From Chryseobacterium sp. 7 (GTDB taxonomy: Bacteria; Bacteroidota; Bacteroidia; Flavobacteriales; Weeksellaceae), in NCBI RefSeq assembly GCF_003663845.1, contig NZ_RCCA01000001.1, positions 1,860,001 to 1,924,000 on the forward strand: a stretch of DNA of 64,000 nt. Reading direction: 5' to 3'. Below the pieces are notes generated by a model, which saw only the letters and a list, made by a program, of their open reading frames with translations, searched no databases and was not told where the DNA came from. Positions 34,598 through 43,990 of the stretch are shown here, one piece after another. How positions within the stretch are numbered: position 1 is the stretch's first letter; each line of letters opens with the position of its first letter. The position numbers and the translations under genes were made by a program.

Positions 34598-35776
34598 TTA
34601 GAATGCGTTAATTCCTGTAATATCTAAACCTGTGATTAACAAATGTACGTCATGCGTTCCTTCATAAGTAATTACAGATTCCAGGTTCGCTGCGTGTCTC
34701 ATCATTGGGAACTCACCCATGATTCCCATGCCGCCAAGGATCTGTCTTGATTCTCTTGCGATGTCAATTGCCATTTTCACGTTGTTACGTTTTGCCATTG
34801 AGATTTGAGCCGGAGTTGCTTTGTGGGCGTTTTTAAGGTTTCCTAACTGAAGACATAATAACTGAGCTTTTGTGATCTCTGTTAAGAATTCAGCTAATTT
34901 TTTCTGCTGAAGCTGGTAAGAACCAATTGGTTTTCCAAACTGATTTCTTTCTTTAGCATATTGAACAGCTGTACAGTGGCAGTCAATTGCCGCACCAATT
35001 ACCCCCCATGAAATTCCATATCTTGCAGAGTTCAGACAAGAAAGAGGTCCTTTTAGTCCTGTTACTCCAGGAAGAAGGTTTTCTTTCGGGACTTTTACAT
35101 TATTGAATACCAGCTCTCCGGTTTTGGAAGCTCTTAAGCTCCATTTATTGTGTGTTTCAGGAGTAGTGAAACCTGCCATTCCTCTTTCAACGATTAATCC
35201 CTGTACTTTTCCTTCCTCGTTTTTTGCCCATACTACTGCAATGTCGCAAAGAGGAGAGTTGGTGATCCACATTTTAGCCCCATTCAAAAGATAATGATCT
35301 CCCATATCTTTAAAATAAGTTTCCATAGAACCCGGGTCTGAACCGTGGTTAGGCTCTGTTAATCCAAAAGATCCGATCATTTCTCCGGCAGCAAGCTTAG
35401 GAAGATATTTCTTTTTCTGTTCCTCAGAACCGAATTCATTAATAGGGAACATCACCAAAGAGCTCTGTACCGAAGCAGCAGAACGTACTGCAGAATCTCC
35501 TCTTTCCAATTCCTGCATAATCAGACCGTAAGAAATCTGGTCTAATCCTGAACCGCCATACTCAACCGGAATATAAGGCCCTAAAGCTCCAATTTTCCCC
35601 AATTCTCTCATAAGATTAGGTAAGTCTGTATGATTTTGAGCGGCCTGATCTATCTGCGGCATTACAAAACTTTCAACCCAGTCTCTTACAGATTGGCGGA
35701 TTAGTTTGTGTTCTTCAGTAAGTAAAGCATCAATTCCGTAATAATCAGGGATGCTCGTAAGAGGATAATATGACAT
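34598..35776 (-). CDS. Acyl-CoA dehydrogenase, glutaryl-CoA dehydrogenase type
   Basis: 392 residues, FAD-dependent. The words SVQSSLVMFPINEFGSEEQK, GSFGLTEPNHGSDPGSM, WITNSPLCD, RNQFGKPIGSYQ and the catalytic Glu372 in TYEGTHDVHLLI are those of GcdH, which oxidises and decarboxylates glutaryl-CoA to crotonyl-CoA in lysine/tryptophan breakdown. Closely related short-chain dehydrogenases cannot be excluded. It stands alone with its own terminator, as is common for this gene in flavobacteria. Confidence 0.85.
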   Translation of the reverse strand: MSYYPLTSIPDYYGIDALLTEEHKLIRQSVRDWVESFVMPQIDQAAQNHTDLPNLMRELGKIGALGPYIPVEYGGSGLDQISYGLIMQELERGDSAVRSAASVQSSLVMFPINEFGSEEQKKKYLPKLAAGEMIGSFGLTEPNHGSDPGSMETYFKDMGDHYLLNGAKMWITNSPLCDIAVVWAKNEEGKVQGLIVERGMAGFTTPETHNKWSLRASKTGELVFNNVKVPKENLLPGVTGLKGPLSCLNSARYGISWGVIGAAIDCHCTAVQYAKERNQFGKPIGSYQLQQKKLAEFLTEITKAQLLCLQLGNLKNAHKATPAQISMAKRNNVKMAIDIARESRQILGGMGIMGEFPMMRHAANLESVITYEGTHDVHLLITGLDITGINAF

Positions 35777-35904
35777 GATTTTTTGATTTTGTTAAAAATA
35801 GCATTTTTCGTGGTGTCTGAAAAGTTTTTTTAGAAACTTATTTTGATGTTGGTTTTCAGATATATAATGTTATTTTATTGGTGATTTTGATTAAATTTAT
35901 ATTT

Positions 35905-36693
35905 TTATGACTCCTCATCATTTGAGATGGGATACTGATTGGTAGAATTATGAACTTCAGTTTTAAATTTATACAGATAAGGCGCTTTATTGGCAGAGCC
36001 GTCATACAGCTTTTCCATTCTGTCAAGGATATTTAAACTTAAAATTTTTCGCTGAAAGTTATTTCTTCTGAATTTCTGACCTAAAATGGTTTCATAAAGA
36101 GCCTGAAGATCCTTCATTGTAAACTTTTCCGGAAGCAGGTTACTTGCTGCCACTTCCGTATTGATGTTCATTCTCAGGTATTCCAGACCGGTTTCTATAA
36201 TTCTGTCATGGTCGAATGCCATCTTGGGTAATTTATTCACTTCAAACCATTCGCAGCTTTCATTGAAAGCATCAGGAAAAGTATCTGTTAATGAAAAATC
36301 AATAAGGCTGCAGTAGCCTACCGTCACAAAGCGCTGAAAGATCCAGTGATCTTCAGGAACAGTGATTCCTTTATTTTGAAGAAGAATCTGATGAACGTTG
36401 TTTTCTGTACGGTCTATCCTTCCAAATGTATGAAACTGTTTCAAAAATAAACCTTTAAGGTGCGTTCTTTCATACAAAACTCTTTCAGCAGCTTCTCTGA
36501 GGTCTTCGTCATTGAAAACAAAACCACCGGGAAGCGACCACAGGTCAAGATCATGATATTTTAAAAGCAAAACTTTCAGAATATTATTATGAAAGCCGAA
36601 TATGGTACAGTCAACAGAAATATGCGCTACGAAATCTTTAGTATCGATAAGTTCCCGAAGCGTTTCTTTACTTTTTGTGTCTTTGATTTTCAT
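35905..36693 (-). CDS. Nudix-type transcriptional regulator (NrtR/AraR-like)
   Basis: 262 residues. A Nudix domain (~20-155) is followed by a winged-helix domain (~160-235, FTMKDLQALYETILGQKFRRNNFQRKIL). The Nudix box G57-x5-E63 is kept, but REUxEE is R71-V-L-Y-E75-R, so two catalytic Glu are lost; the domain should bind rather than cleave its ligand, as in NrtR-family sugar regulators such as AraR of Bacteroides. It lies 16 bp downstream of the MFS transporter gene and is divergent from susCD, so it is a candidate local regulator of the glucan locus. The DNA target is not identified. Confidence 0.85.
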   Translation of the reverse strand: MKIKDTKSKETLRELIDTKDFVAHISVDCTIFGFHNNILKVLLLKYHDLDLWSLPGGFVFNDEDLREAAERVLYERTHLKGLFLKQFHTFGRIDRTENNVHQILLQNKGITVPEDHWIFQRFVTVGYCSLIDFSLTDTFPDAFNESCEWFEVNKLPKMAFDHDRIIETGLEYLRMNINTEVAASNLLPEKFTMKDLQALYETILGQKFRRNNFQRKILSLNILDRMEKLYDGSANKAPYLYKFKTEVHNSTNQYPISNDEES

Positions 36694-36709
36694 GGTAGTA
36701 AAAATAAAA

Positions 36710-37893
36710 CTATTTTCTATTTGTGACAGTAAAATATATTAAACTAATCACAAAAAGCAGAATTACAGAGGATAAGATGTATAATGGATAGTAATTTAAT
36801 AATTGTTTTTCGAATAAAATGGCCATAATAATTGAACTTACAGAGCTGCCCAGAGATGAAAAAATCACAATTAGGGATGTAAACAGGTTAATTTTATCTT
36901 TATCCACCTGCGCAATCATTCTTGAGTTGATGACAGGGTAGAGCGGCGAAAGGAACAGGCCAATAACCGGAAATAAAAAAAGAAGCAGTCTGGAATCTTT
37001 GGAGTCAAAATACTGTATGCCTACTATAATGACGAGCAGTGCGATAATCAGAGTCATGCATGTGATATAGTATCTTGGCAACGGAAATCTTTTGATAATA
37101 TTGGCGGTAGCCGTTCTTCCGGCATAAGAAAAAATGGAGAGGAAAGAAGTTGCCTGAAGAGCAAAAAAAGAATTGACTTTCAGATGGTTTTTGTAAAAAG
37201 AAGGCAGCCAAGAATTGAATCCCTGTTCTACAAAAACAATAAAAAAGACAACACCTAAAAATAAAGCTACAGCGGGTGTTGTAAATCCGGATAACTCAGA
37301 GAGGATACTCTTGTTTTCTATAGGCTTAGACTCCACAATTTCCATTTTCGAAAGCAGAAAAATGGTAAATACAGATAATAAAGCAATCAATAAAAAGCCA
37401 AATTTCCAGAATTCCGAGTACTGGCTGGAAATTACCCATCCGAAACCAGTGTTTACTACGAAAATTCCAATCATAAAAGAAGCTTCCACATTATTCATTG
37501 TCTTTGCCAGAGATTTCTCATCCGAAATATTATTCCTGATGATTCCAAAAACACAGATTTTACCAATGGCAAAACAAGCTCCTATAATAGCAAACCACAG
37601 TTTATAAAACCAAAAACCTTTACAAAAGGAAGCAGGCAGGAGCATAGGGCCACAATAGTAAGAGCCAGAATTAATGCTTTTTTGGGTCCTGTTTTGTTAA
37701 TAAAGCTCACCGCAAAAAGTGAAATGAAAGCAATAGGTAAATCTTTAAAAGACTCCAGCAGCCCCAGTTCTCCATAAGTGATTTTCTCCTGAGACAACTG
37801 CAGAATCACGAGTCCCATACAGTTTAAAACCATTGAAAAAATAAGGAAAGTAAGTTTTAAAGGAAGAGAAATTTTTGAAGGCTTGAAGATCAT
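36710..37893 (-). pseudogene. MFS transporter, split by a frameshift
   Basis: Two overlapping frames form one major-facilitator protein. The N-terminal part (37893 to ~37617) has about three membrane segments and the loop INKTGPKKAL. The rest (to 36710) continues WFYKLWFAIIGACFAIGK with about nine segments. The frames meet at five T on the minus strand (37616-37612); a sixth T would give a continuous ~395-residue, 12-helix carrier. It is co-oriented with the Nudix regulator and divergent from the glucan PUL, so it probably imports a mono- or disaccharide released by the PUL enzymes. No substrate motif was recognised. Confidence 0.8.
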
Positions 37894-38069
37894 TTTGGGA
37901 GATAACTTTATTGGATTTTTATGATATTTTATGAAATATTGATGCGAAGATAGGGCTTCTAACCCTGAAAAATAAAAGAAAAATTAAAATATTTATGAAT
38001 AGAATGTTAATTAATTAAAAAAAAATATATTTTTATTGTCTCAATTTGAGAATTAAACAATAACTGTAT

Positions 38070-40991
38070 ATGAATGTAAGAATATCAAGAAGCGTAGGAG
38101 TGGTTGCCGTCCTCTATTTTACGGCCAACTTCAGTGCCCAGACCACCAAGGCGAAGGACACACTTGCTAAAGAAAACAAAATAGACGAAGTTGTAGTCAT
38201 TGGTTATGGTACTCAGAAAAAGAGTAATGTAACCGGGGCTATAGCAAGTATTAAAGCCAGCGACATAGAAAACATTCCATCTGGTAAGCCGGAGCAGGTA
38301 TTACAGGGTAGAGCAGCCGGTGTTTCTGTTGTGACTAATTCCGGGCAGCCCGGTGCTGCAGCTACTGTACGCGTAAGAGGAATTACCAGTTTTGGAGCGG
38401 GAAGTAACAGTCCTTTGTGGGTAGTAGACGGTATTGTTGTAGACAATATCGGATGGCTGAATCAGTCAGATATAGAAAGTATCGAAGTCTTAAAAGATGG
38501 AGCATCAGCTGCTATCTATGGTGTTTCTGCTGCAAAAGGGGTAATTCTGGTAACTACTAAAAAAGGAAAAAAAGGAAAACTTACCCTTTCTTACAACGGA
38601 TTTTATGGTTTTTCAAATGCGTCAAAAAAACTGGATCTTCTGGATGCTACGCAATATGCTAAAATCATCAATGAAGGTTTCGTTAATGACGGAGGAGCTC
38701 CAAGATTCACCAATCCGGAATCTTTAGGAAAAGGAACAGATTGGCAGGATGCTATCTTCGGAACTGGGGAAAAATCTTCTCATGAAGTAAGTATTACCGG
38801 AGGTAACGAAAAATCTACGTATTATACATCATTCGGATATTTTGATCAGTCTGGTATTGTAATGAGCGATATTTCATATTACAAAAGAATTAATGCCAGA
38901 TTTAACTCAACACATAAAGTTACAGATTATCTGACACTAGGTCAAACTTTTGCCTATACTCACGTAAAGTCTCAGGGAGTAAGTGCAAATGAAGAGTTTG
39001 GAGGACCATTAGCTTCAGCGGTTAACCTTGATCCTACAACTCCAGTTGTTGTGACAGATTGGTCTATGGTAGACCCAAGTGGTTATACAAATCCATATAT
39101 TATTCGTGATCCAAACGGTAACCCTTATGGAATTTCAAAATATGTAAATCAGGAAATGACTAATCCACAGGCTTTCCGTTATTTGCAGCAAGGAAATTAT
39201 AACTGGTCAGATGATTTCGTAGGAAATGTTTTTGCAGAACTAAAGTTTCTTGAGCATTTCACCTTTAAATCCAGTCTGAACGGTAAGAAATCTTATTGGG
39301 GAAGCCGCGCTTTTACACCAAAATACTATTTAAGTCCTAACTATAACAATACCAGCTTCAATAGCCTGAATAAGGTGGACGAAAATAAATTTGAATGGAG
39401 TATGGAAAACACCCTAACCTATCAGAATAAGTTTGGAGATCATAATATCAATATCATGGTTGGTCAGGGAGTTTACCGATACAATATTGCTGGAGGGGCT
39501 AGCCTTACCTATAGTAATCTGCCTGTTGACAATTGGCAGGATGCTTCTTTTAACTTTAATATTCCGCAGGATAATATTACTGCAACAGGATGGGACGGGA
39601 TTCAGACCCGTAAAGCATCTTATTTTGGTAGGATTATTTATGATTATGCCGACAAATATTTATTCACAGGAACAATTCGTAGAGATGGTTCTTCCAAATT
39701 TGCAACCAACCAGCATTGGGGAACTTTCCCATCTATGTCTGTTGGGTGGAATGTTCATAAAGAAAATTTCTGGCCAGAAAATAAGGTGATCAATAACTTA
39801 AAGTTAAGAGGAGGTTATGGAGTTTTAGGAAATGATGAAATGGATAATTTCAGATTTGCAAGTTTCATGGTTTCAGGAAGCAACTATACCAATTCAGGAA
39901 ATAATATCATTATTGGATATGCACCCAGTACACTGGAAAATCCAAATCTGAAATGGGAACAGACCAGCCAGCTGAATATTGCAGCAGATTTGAAAGTATT
40001 CAACAATTTTACCCTTACAGCAGATTGGTACAAAAAGAAAACAACCGATATCCTTAGACAAATCAATATCCCTGGTTATGTAGGAGTTCCGAATTTACCT
40101 TGGTCAAATGTAGGAGATATGCAGAGCAGCGGATTAGAGCTTGAACTGGGCTACAAAAAGAATTGGGAAGATTTCGGGATTTCGGTTAATGGTAACTTCT
40201 CAGCTATAAAGAATGAAGTTCTTAGATTGGAAGATGATATTCAGTATTTCAATCTGGCTTCTTTCCAAACGATGGGAGCAATATCCAGAGTAGCAGTAGG
40301 ACAGCCTTACGGATCGTTCTACGGGCAAACATATAGTGGTGTTTTCCAAAATCAGGCACAAATTGATAATTATGTAAATGCGAATGGAGTAAAATTACTA
40401 CCTGATGCAAAACCGGGAGACTTTATCTGGCAGGATAATAACGGAGACGGAAAAATTGACGACAATGATAAAGTAAACCTGGGAAGCTCTATACCGAAAT
40501 ATACTTTCGGACTTACCGTGAATCTTAATTATAAGAATTTTGACCTGATGATGTTCGCACAGGGACAGGCTGGTAACAAGATTTTCCAGGGACTTAGAAG
40601 ACTGGATATGCTTGATGCCAACTATCAGACAAGAATTTTAGACAGATGGACTGGTGAGGGATCTACCAATGATAACCCAAGAGTTACCCGTAATGATCCT
40701 AACCATAACTATTCATGGATGTCTAATTATTATCTTCAGAAAGGAGATTATGTACGTTTGAAAATCGTTCAGTTAGGCTATACCATTCCTAAAGATGTTA
40801 CTCAACGTTTCGGAATGAGTAAAGTAAGGCTGTACATTACAGGAGAAAACCTGATCACTTTTACAAAATACACAGGGTATGATCCGGAAATTGCAGGAAG
40901 AAATAATTCTGAACAGGATATTGTGGGTGTAGACAGAGCTTACTATCCACAGGCAAGAACATTCCTGATAGGTGCAAATATTCAATTTTAA
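38070..40991 (+). CDS. SusC/RagA-family TonB-dependent outer-membrane transporter
   Basis: 973 residues. A signal peptide (NFSAQ) is followed by a TonB-box region IDEVVVIGYGTQKK, a plug domain (~50-180, RVRGITSFGAGSNSPLWVVDG, SIEVLKDGASAAIYG) and a 22-strand barrel ending in GANIQF. The carboxypeptidase-like N-terminal extension found in many SusC proteins is missing. It imports oligosaccharides over the outer membrane, with the SusD lipoprotein as lid. It is the first gene of the PUL; its stop overlaps the susD ATG. Confidence 0.95.
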   Translation: MNVRISRSVGVVAVLYFTANFSAQTTKAKDTLAKENKIDEVVVIGYGTQKKSNVTGAIASIKASDIENIPSGKPEQVLQGRAAGVSVVTNSGQPGAAATVRVRGITSFGAGSNSPLWVVDGIVVDNIGWLNQSDIESIEVLKDGASAAIYGVSAAKGVILVTTKKGKKGKLTLSYNGFYGFSNASKKLDLLDATQYAKIINEGFVNDGGAPRFTNPESLGKGTDWQDAIFGTGEKSSHEVSITGGNEKSTYYTSFGYFDQSGIVMSDISYYKRINARFNSTHKVTDYLTLGQTFAYTHVKSQGVSANEEFGGPLASAVNLDPTTPVVVTDWSMVDPSGYTNPYIIRDPNGNPYGISKYVNQEMTNPQAFRYLQQGNYNWSDDFVGNVFAELKFLEHFTFKSSLNGKKSYWGSRAFTPKYYLSPNYNNTSFNSLNKVDENKFEWSMENTLTYQNKFGDHNINIMVGQGVYRYNIAGGASLTYSNLPVDNWQDASFNFNIPQDNITATGWDGIQTRKASYFGRIIYDYADKYLFTGTIRRDGSSKFATNQHWGTFPSMSVGWNVHKENFWPENKVINNLKLRGGYGVLGNDEMDNFRFASFMVSGSNYTNSGNNIIIGYAPSTLENPNLKWEQTSQLNIAADLKVFNNFTLTADWYKKKTTDILRQINIPGYVGVPNLPWSNVGDMQSSGLELELGYKKNWEDFGISVNGNFSAIKNEVLRLEDDIQYFNLASFQTMGAISRVAVGQPYGSFYGQTYSGVFQNQAQIDNYVNANGVKLLPDAKPGDFIWQDNNGDGKIDDNDKVNLGSSIPKYTFGLTVNLNYKNFDLMMFAQGQAGNKIFQGLRRLDMLDANYQTRILDRWTGEGSTNDNPRVTRNDPNHNYSWMSNYYLQKGDYVRLKIVQLGYTIPKDVTQRFGMSKVRLYITGENLITFTKYTGYDPEIAGRNNSEQDIVGVDRAYYPQARTFLIGANIQF

Positions 40992-42553
40992 TGACTAACA
41001 AAATGAAAAATAAGAATTTTATATATAAAGGACTTGCGGTAGCATTTTTGACAGGTCTGAGTTTTACCAATATGGGCTGTAGTGATTCCTATCTGGATGA
41101 TGTACAGAATTCAGGATCTTTTAATACTGATTTGTATTTTCAGAATGAGCAACAGTCTTTCAGTGCTTTGGTTTCAGTATACGATCTATTAAGAAAATAT
41201 TCCGGTGGATTCGAAAATACCGTTACTTTCTTTAATGCAGGTTCTGATGATTTCTATTCCGGAGGAGGAAACTCAAATGATGGGGCAGGTATTCAGGGAC
41301 TGAACAACTATATGATTAACCCGAATACAATGCCAGCCAGCTACTGGAGAGATTATTATCAGGGTATAGCACGTGCTAACCTTTTAATAGAAAGAGTGCC
41401 GGGAGCTAATATGAGTGATGATCTTAAGAAAAGATATATTGCAGAAGCAAAAGTTCTTCGTTCTTTATATTATTTCGAATTGCTAAGAATGTTTGGAAAT
41501 ATTCCTTTGATTCTTAAGTCCGTAAAATTTGATGATAACTATTGGAATATTCCACAAGCTAATCCAAGTGATGTATATACTCAGATAGAAGGTGACATCA
41601 ATGCTGCCATTCCGGATCTGATGATGGTATCAAGCGGGAATGATAGAGGAAGAATCACACAGGGAACAGCCAGAGCTATTTTAGGTAAAATCTATCTTTA
41701 TGATAAAAAAATGCCTCAGGCAGCAGCACAGTTTGCTGAGGTAAACGGTACTCCTGGTGGAACCAGCCAATATGGATATAAACTGGTAGCCAATTATGCA
41801 GACTTATTTAAGGTAGGTCCTGAATTATCAGATCCCTATAAATTTTCAACAGAATCTATCCTGGAAGTAATGCATACCAATAAAGGAAACTCCGATTGGG
41901 GATTCTGGGGACAGGGAAAAGATGAGGGGAATTCTATTAATGTAATGGTAGGGCCACGTTCTTATTCATTAACCAATATTCCGAATAATGATGCACCGGA
42001 TATCTATTCTGGCTGGGCGTTTAATACCGTTACAGAAAACTTTGTTACTTTTATGCAGGGTGATCCAAGGTTAGATGTGACAGTTTTCAATGCAAAAAAA
42101 CTGGTAACAGAAGGTAAGGTTACTTACAGCCCGGCTTTTGCAGATACAGGATATTTCTTAAATAAATATTTACCTACGAATGCTTTAAAAAGCTCACTTC
42201 CAGGACCAGCAGAGCTTAATTTCCGTCAGAATTATATTGCGATAAGACTAGCAGATACTTATCTCATGGAAGCGGAAGCTTTAGGGGGAGCAGGGGCTAG
42301 AGCTCAGGCTTTATTAGATGCAGTAAGAACAAGAGTTGGATTAGCATCGGTTCCGGTTTCATTGCAGGCCATTAAAGATGAAAGAAGAAGAGAACTTGCA
42401 GGAGAGGGGCACAGATGGTTTGATCTTGTAAGATGGGGTGATGCTCCATCTAAGCTTGCTTTCAAAGGGTTTAAAGCCAATAAGAACGAAATTCTTCCAA
42501 TTCCGTTCAATGAATTGCCGAATACAGCTTTAAAACAAAATCCTGGTTACTAA
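40991..42553 (+). CDS. SusD/RagB-family glycan-binding lipoprotein
   Basis: 520 residues; the ATG at 40991 overlaps the susC stop (TAATG), and a second Met at 41003 is an alternative. Lipobox TNMGC with Cys30. Tetratricopeptide-like helices (RYIAEAKVLRSLYYFELLRMFGNIPLI) and the C-terminal RRRELAGEGHRWFDLVRWG block are diagnostic of SusD. It binds beta-glucan oligosaccharides at the cell surface and delivers them to SusC. Confidence 0.95.
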   Translation: MTNKMKNKNFIYKGLAVAFLTGLSFTNMGCSDSYLDDVQNSGSFNTDLYFQNEQQSFSALVSVYDLLRKYSGGFENTVTFFNAGSDDFYSGGGNSNDGAGIQGLNNYMINPNTMPASYWRDYYQGIARANLLIERVPGANMSDDLKKRYIAEAKVLRSLYYFELLRMFGNIPLILKSVKFDDNYWNIPQANPSDVYTQIEGDINAAIPDLMMVSSGNDRGRITQGTARAILGKIYLYDKKMPQAAAQFAEVNGTPGGTSQYGYKLVANYADLFKVGPELSDPYKFSTESILEVMHTNKGNSDWGFWGQGKDEGNSINVMVGPRSYSLTNIPNNDAPDIYSGWAFNTVTENFVTFMQGDPRLDVTVFNAKKLVTEGKVTYSPAFADTGYFLNKYLPTNALKSSLPGPAELNFRQNYIAIRLADTYLMEAEALGGAGARAQALLDAVRTRVGLASVPVSLQAIKDERRRELAGEGHRWFDLVRWGDAPSKLAFKGFKANKNEILPIPFNELPNTALKQNPGY

Positions 42554-42556
42554 AAT

Positions 42557-43981
42557 ATGAAGTTTCACAACTTATATAGTTTCTTTAGAGGTGCCGCACT
42601 ACTTAGTGGTGTGGCACTTTTTCCTTTATCATGTACATCAGTAATGTCCAATAAAGGAAATGAAGTACAGTACTGGCTTACAAAAGGCGATGAAAGTGTA
42701 AAATTACAGCAGCAGACTCCGGTTAAATTTGTAAATAATGCCAACAGCTTTCAGAATATTGAAATTGATGATGCTCAGAAGTTTCAATATGTTGATGGTT
42801 TTGGATATACATTAACAGGAGGAAGTGTTGAGGTAATTAATAGGCTTTCTCCTCCCAAAAGAAAAGCACTGCTTGCCGAACTTTTCGGAAATGATAAAAA
42901 TTCAATCTCCATCAGCTATCTGAGATTAAGCATAGGTGCATCTGATCTTGATGGTGAAGTATTTTCATACGATGATCTTCCTGAAGGACAAACCGATGCC
43001 TCTCTTTCGAAATTCAGTCTGGAAAAAGATAAAGCGTTGATTGCTATGTTGAAAGAGATTTTATCAATCAATCCTAAAATTAAAATCATTGCTGCTCCGT
43101 GGTCCGCTCCGGTTTGGATGAAAGACAACGGAAAATCAAAAGGAGGCAGCTTAAAACCTGAATTCTATGGAACCTACGCACAATATTTTGTAAAATACAT
43201 TCAGGGAATGAAAAAAGAAGGCATTACCATTGATGCCGTAACTCCTCAGAATGAGCCTTTACACCCGGGAAATAATCCTAGTTTATATATGCCGTCTGAG
43301 CAGCAGGGAGATTTTATCAAAAATCATCTTGGTCCGGTTTTTAAAGCCAATGGAATTGCCACCAAAATTGTTGTTTATGATCACAATTGCAGCAAACCTG
43401 AATATGCTATTAATATTTTAAAAGACGCAGAAGCCGACAAATATATAGACGGTTCAGCTTTTCATTTGTATGAAGGAGAAATCTCTGCATTAAGTACGGT
43501 ACATGATGCCTTTCCCAATAAAAACTTATACTTTACTGAACAATGGACAGGATCAAAAGGAACTTTTACTGAAGACCTGAACTGGCATACAAAAAATGTA
43601 ATTATCGGTTCTATGAGAAACTGGAGCAAAATTGCTCTGGAATGGAACCTGGCCAACGATCCGAAATTTGCACCACATACAGATGGTGGATGTACAGAAT
43701 GTAAAGGAGCCATTACTGTTTCCGACAGTGAGAATTTCACCAGAAATGTTTCCTACTATATTATTGCCCACGCTTCAAAATTTGTTCCTGCAGGATCTCA
43801 GCGTATCGCTTCCACACAGACGGATAAACTATCCACAGCTGCTTTTAAGACTCAATTTGGGAAAATAGTCTTAATTGTTCAGAATGACAATAAAGAAGAT
43901 GAAAATTTTAATATTAAATTTGCCGGAAAAACCGCTGCTGTAACAATTTCAGGACGTTCTACAGCAACTTATATTTTTTAA
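42557..43981 (+). CDS. GH30 family glycoside hydrolase lipoprotein, likely endo-beta-1,6-glucanase
   Basis: 474 residues. Lipobox PLSC (Cys26) suggests surface or periplasmic attachment. The GH30 (beta/alpha)8 barrel with side beta-domain shows GFGYTLTGGS at the first strand, acid/base Glu233 (TPQNEPL) and nucleophile Glu328 (YFTEQWTG). Subfamily 3 enzymes with this look are endo-beta-1,6-glucanases acting on pustulan or on the branches of laminarin; the subfamily is inferred. The gap to susD is 3 bp, so it is the third gene of the operon. Confidence 0.88.
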   Translation: MKFHNLYSFFRGAALLSGVALFPLSCTSVMSNKGNEVQYWLTKGDESVKLQQQTPVKFVNNANSFQNIEIDDAQKFQYVDGFGYTLTGGSVEVINRLSPPKRKALLAELFGNDKNSISISYLRLSIGASDLDGEVFSYDDLPEGQTDASLSKFSLEKDKALIAMLKEILSINPKIKIIAAPWSAPVWMKDNGKSKGGSLKPEFYGTYAQYFVKYIQGMKKEGITIDAVTPQNEPLHPGNNPSLYMPSEQQGDFIKNHLGPVFKANGIATKIVVYDHNCSKPEYAINILKDAEADKYIDGSAFHLYEGEISALSTVHDAFPNKNLYFTEQWTGSKGTFTEDLNWHTKNVIIGSMRNWSKIALEWNLANDPKFAPHTDGGCTECKGAITVSDSENFTRNVSYYIIAHASKFVPAGSQRIASTQTDKLSTAAFKTQFGKIVLIVQNDNKEDENFNIKFAGKTAAVTISGRSTATYIF

Positions 43982-43990
43982 TTTGATACT

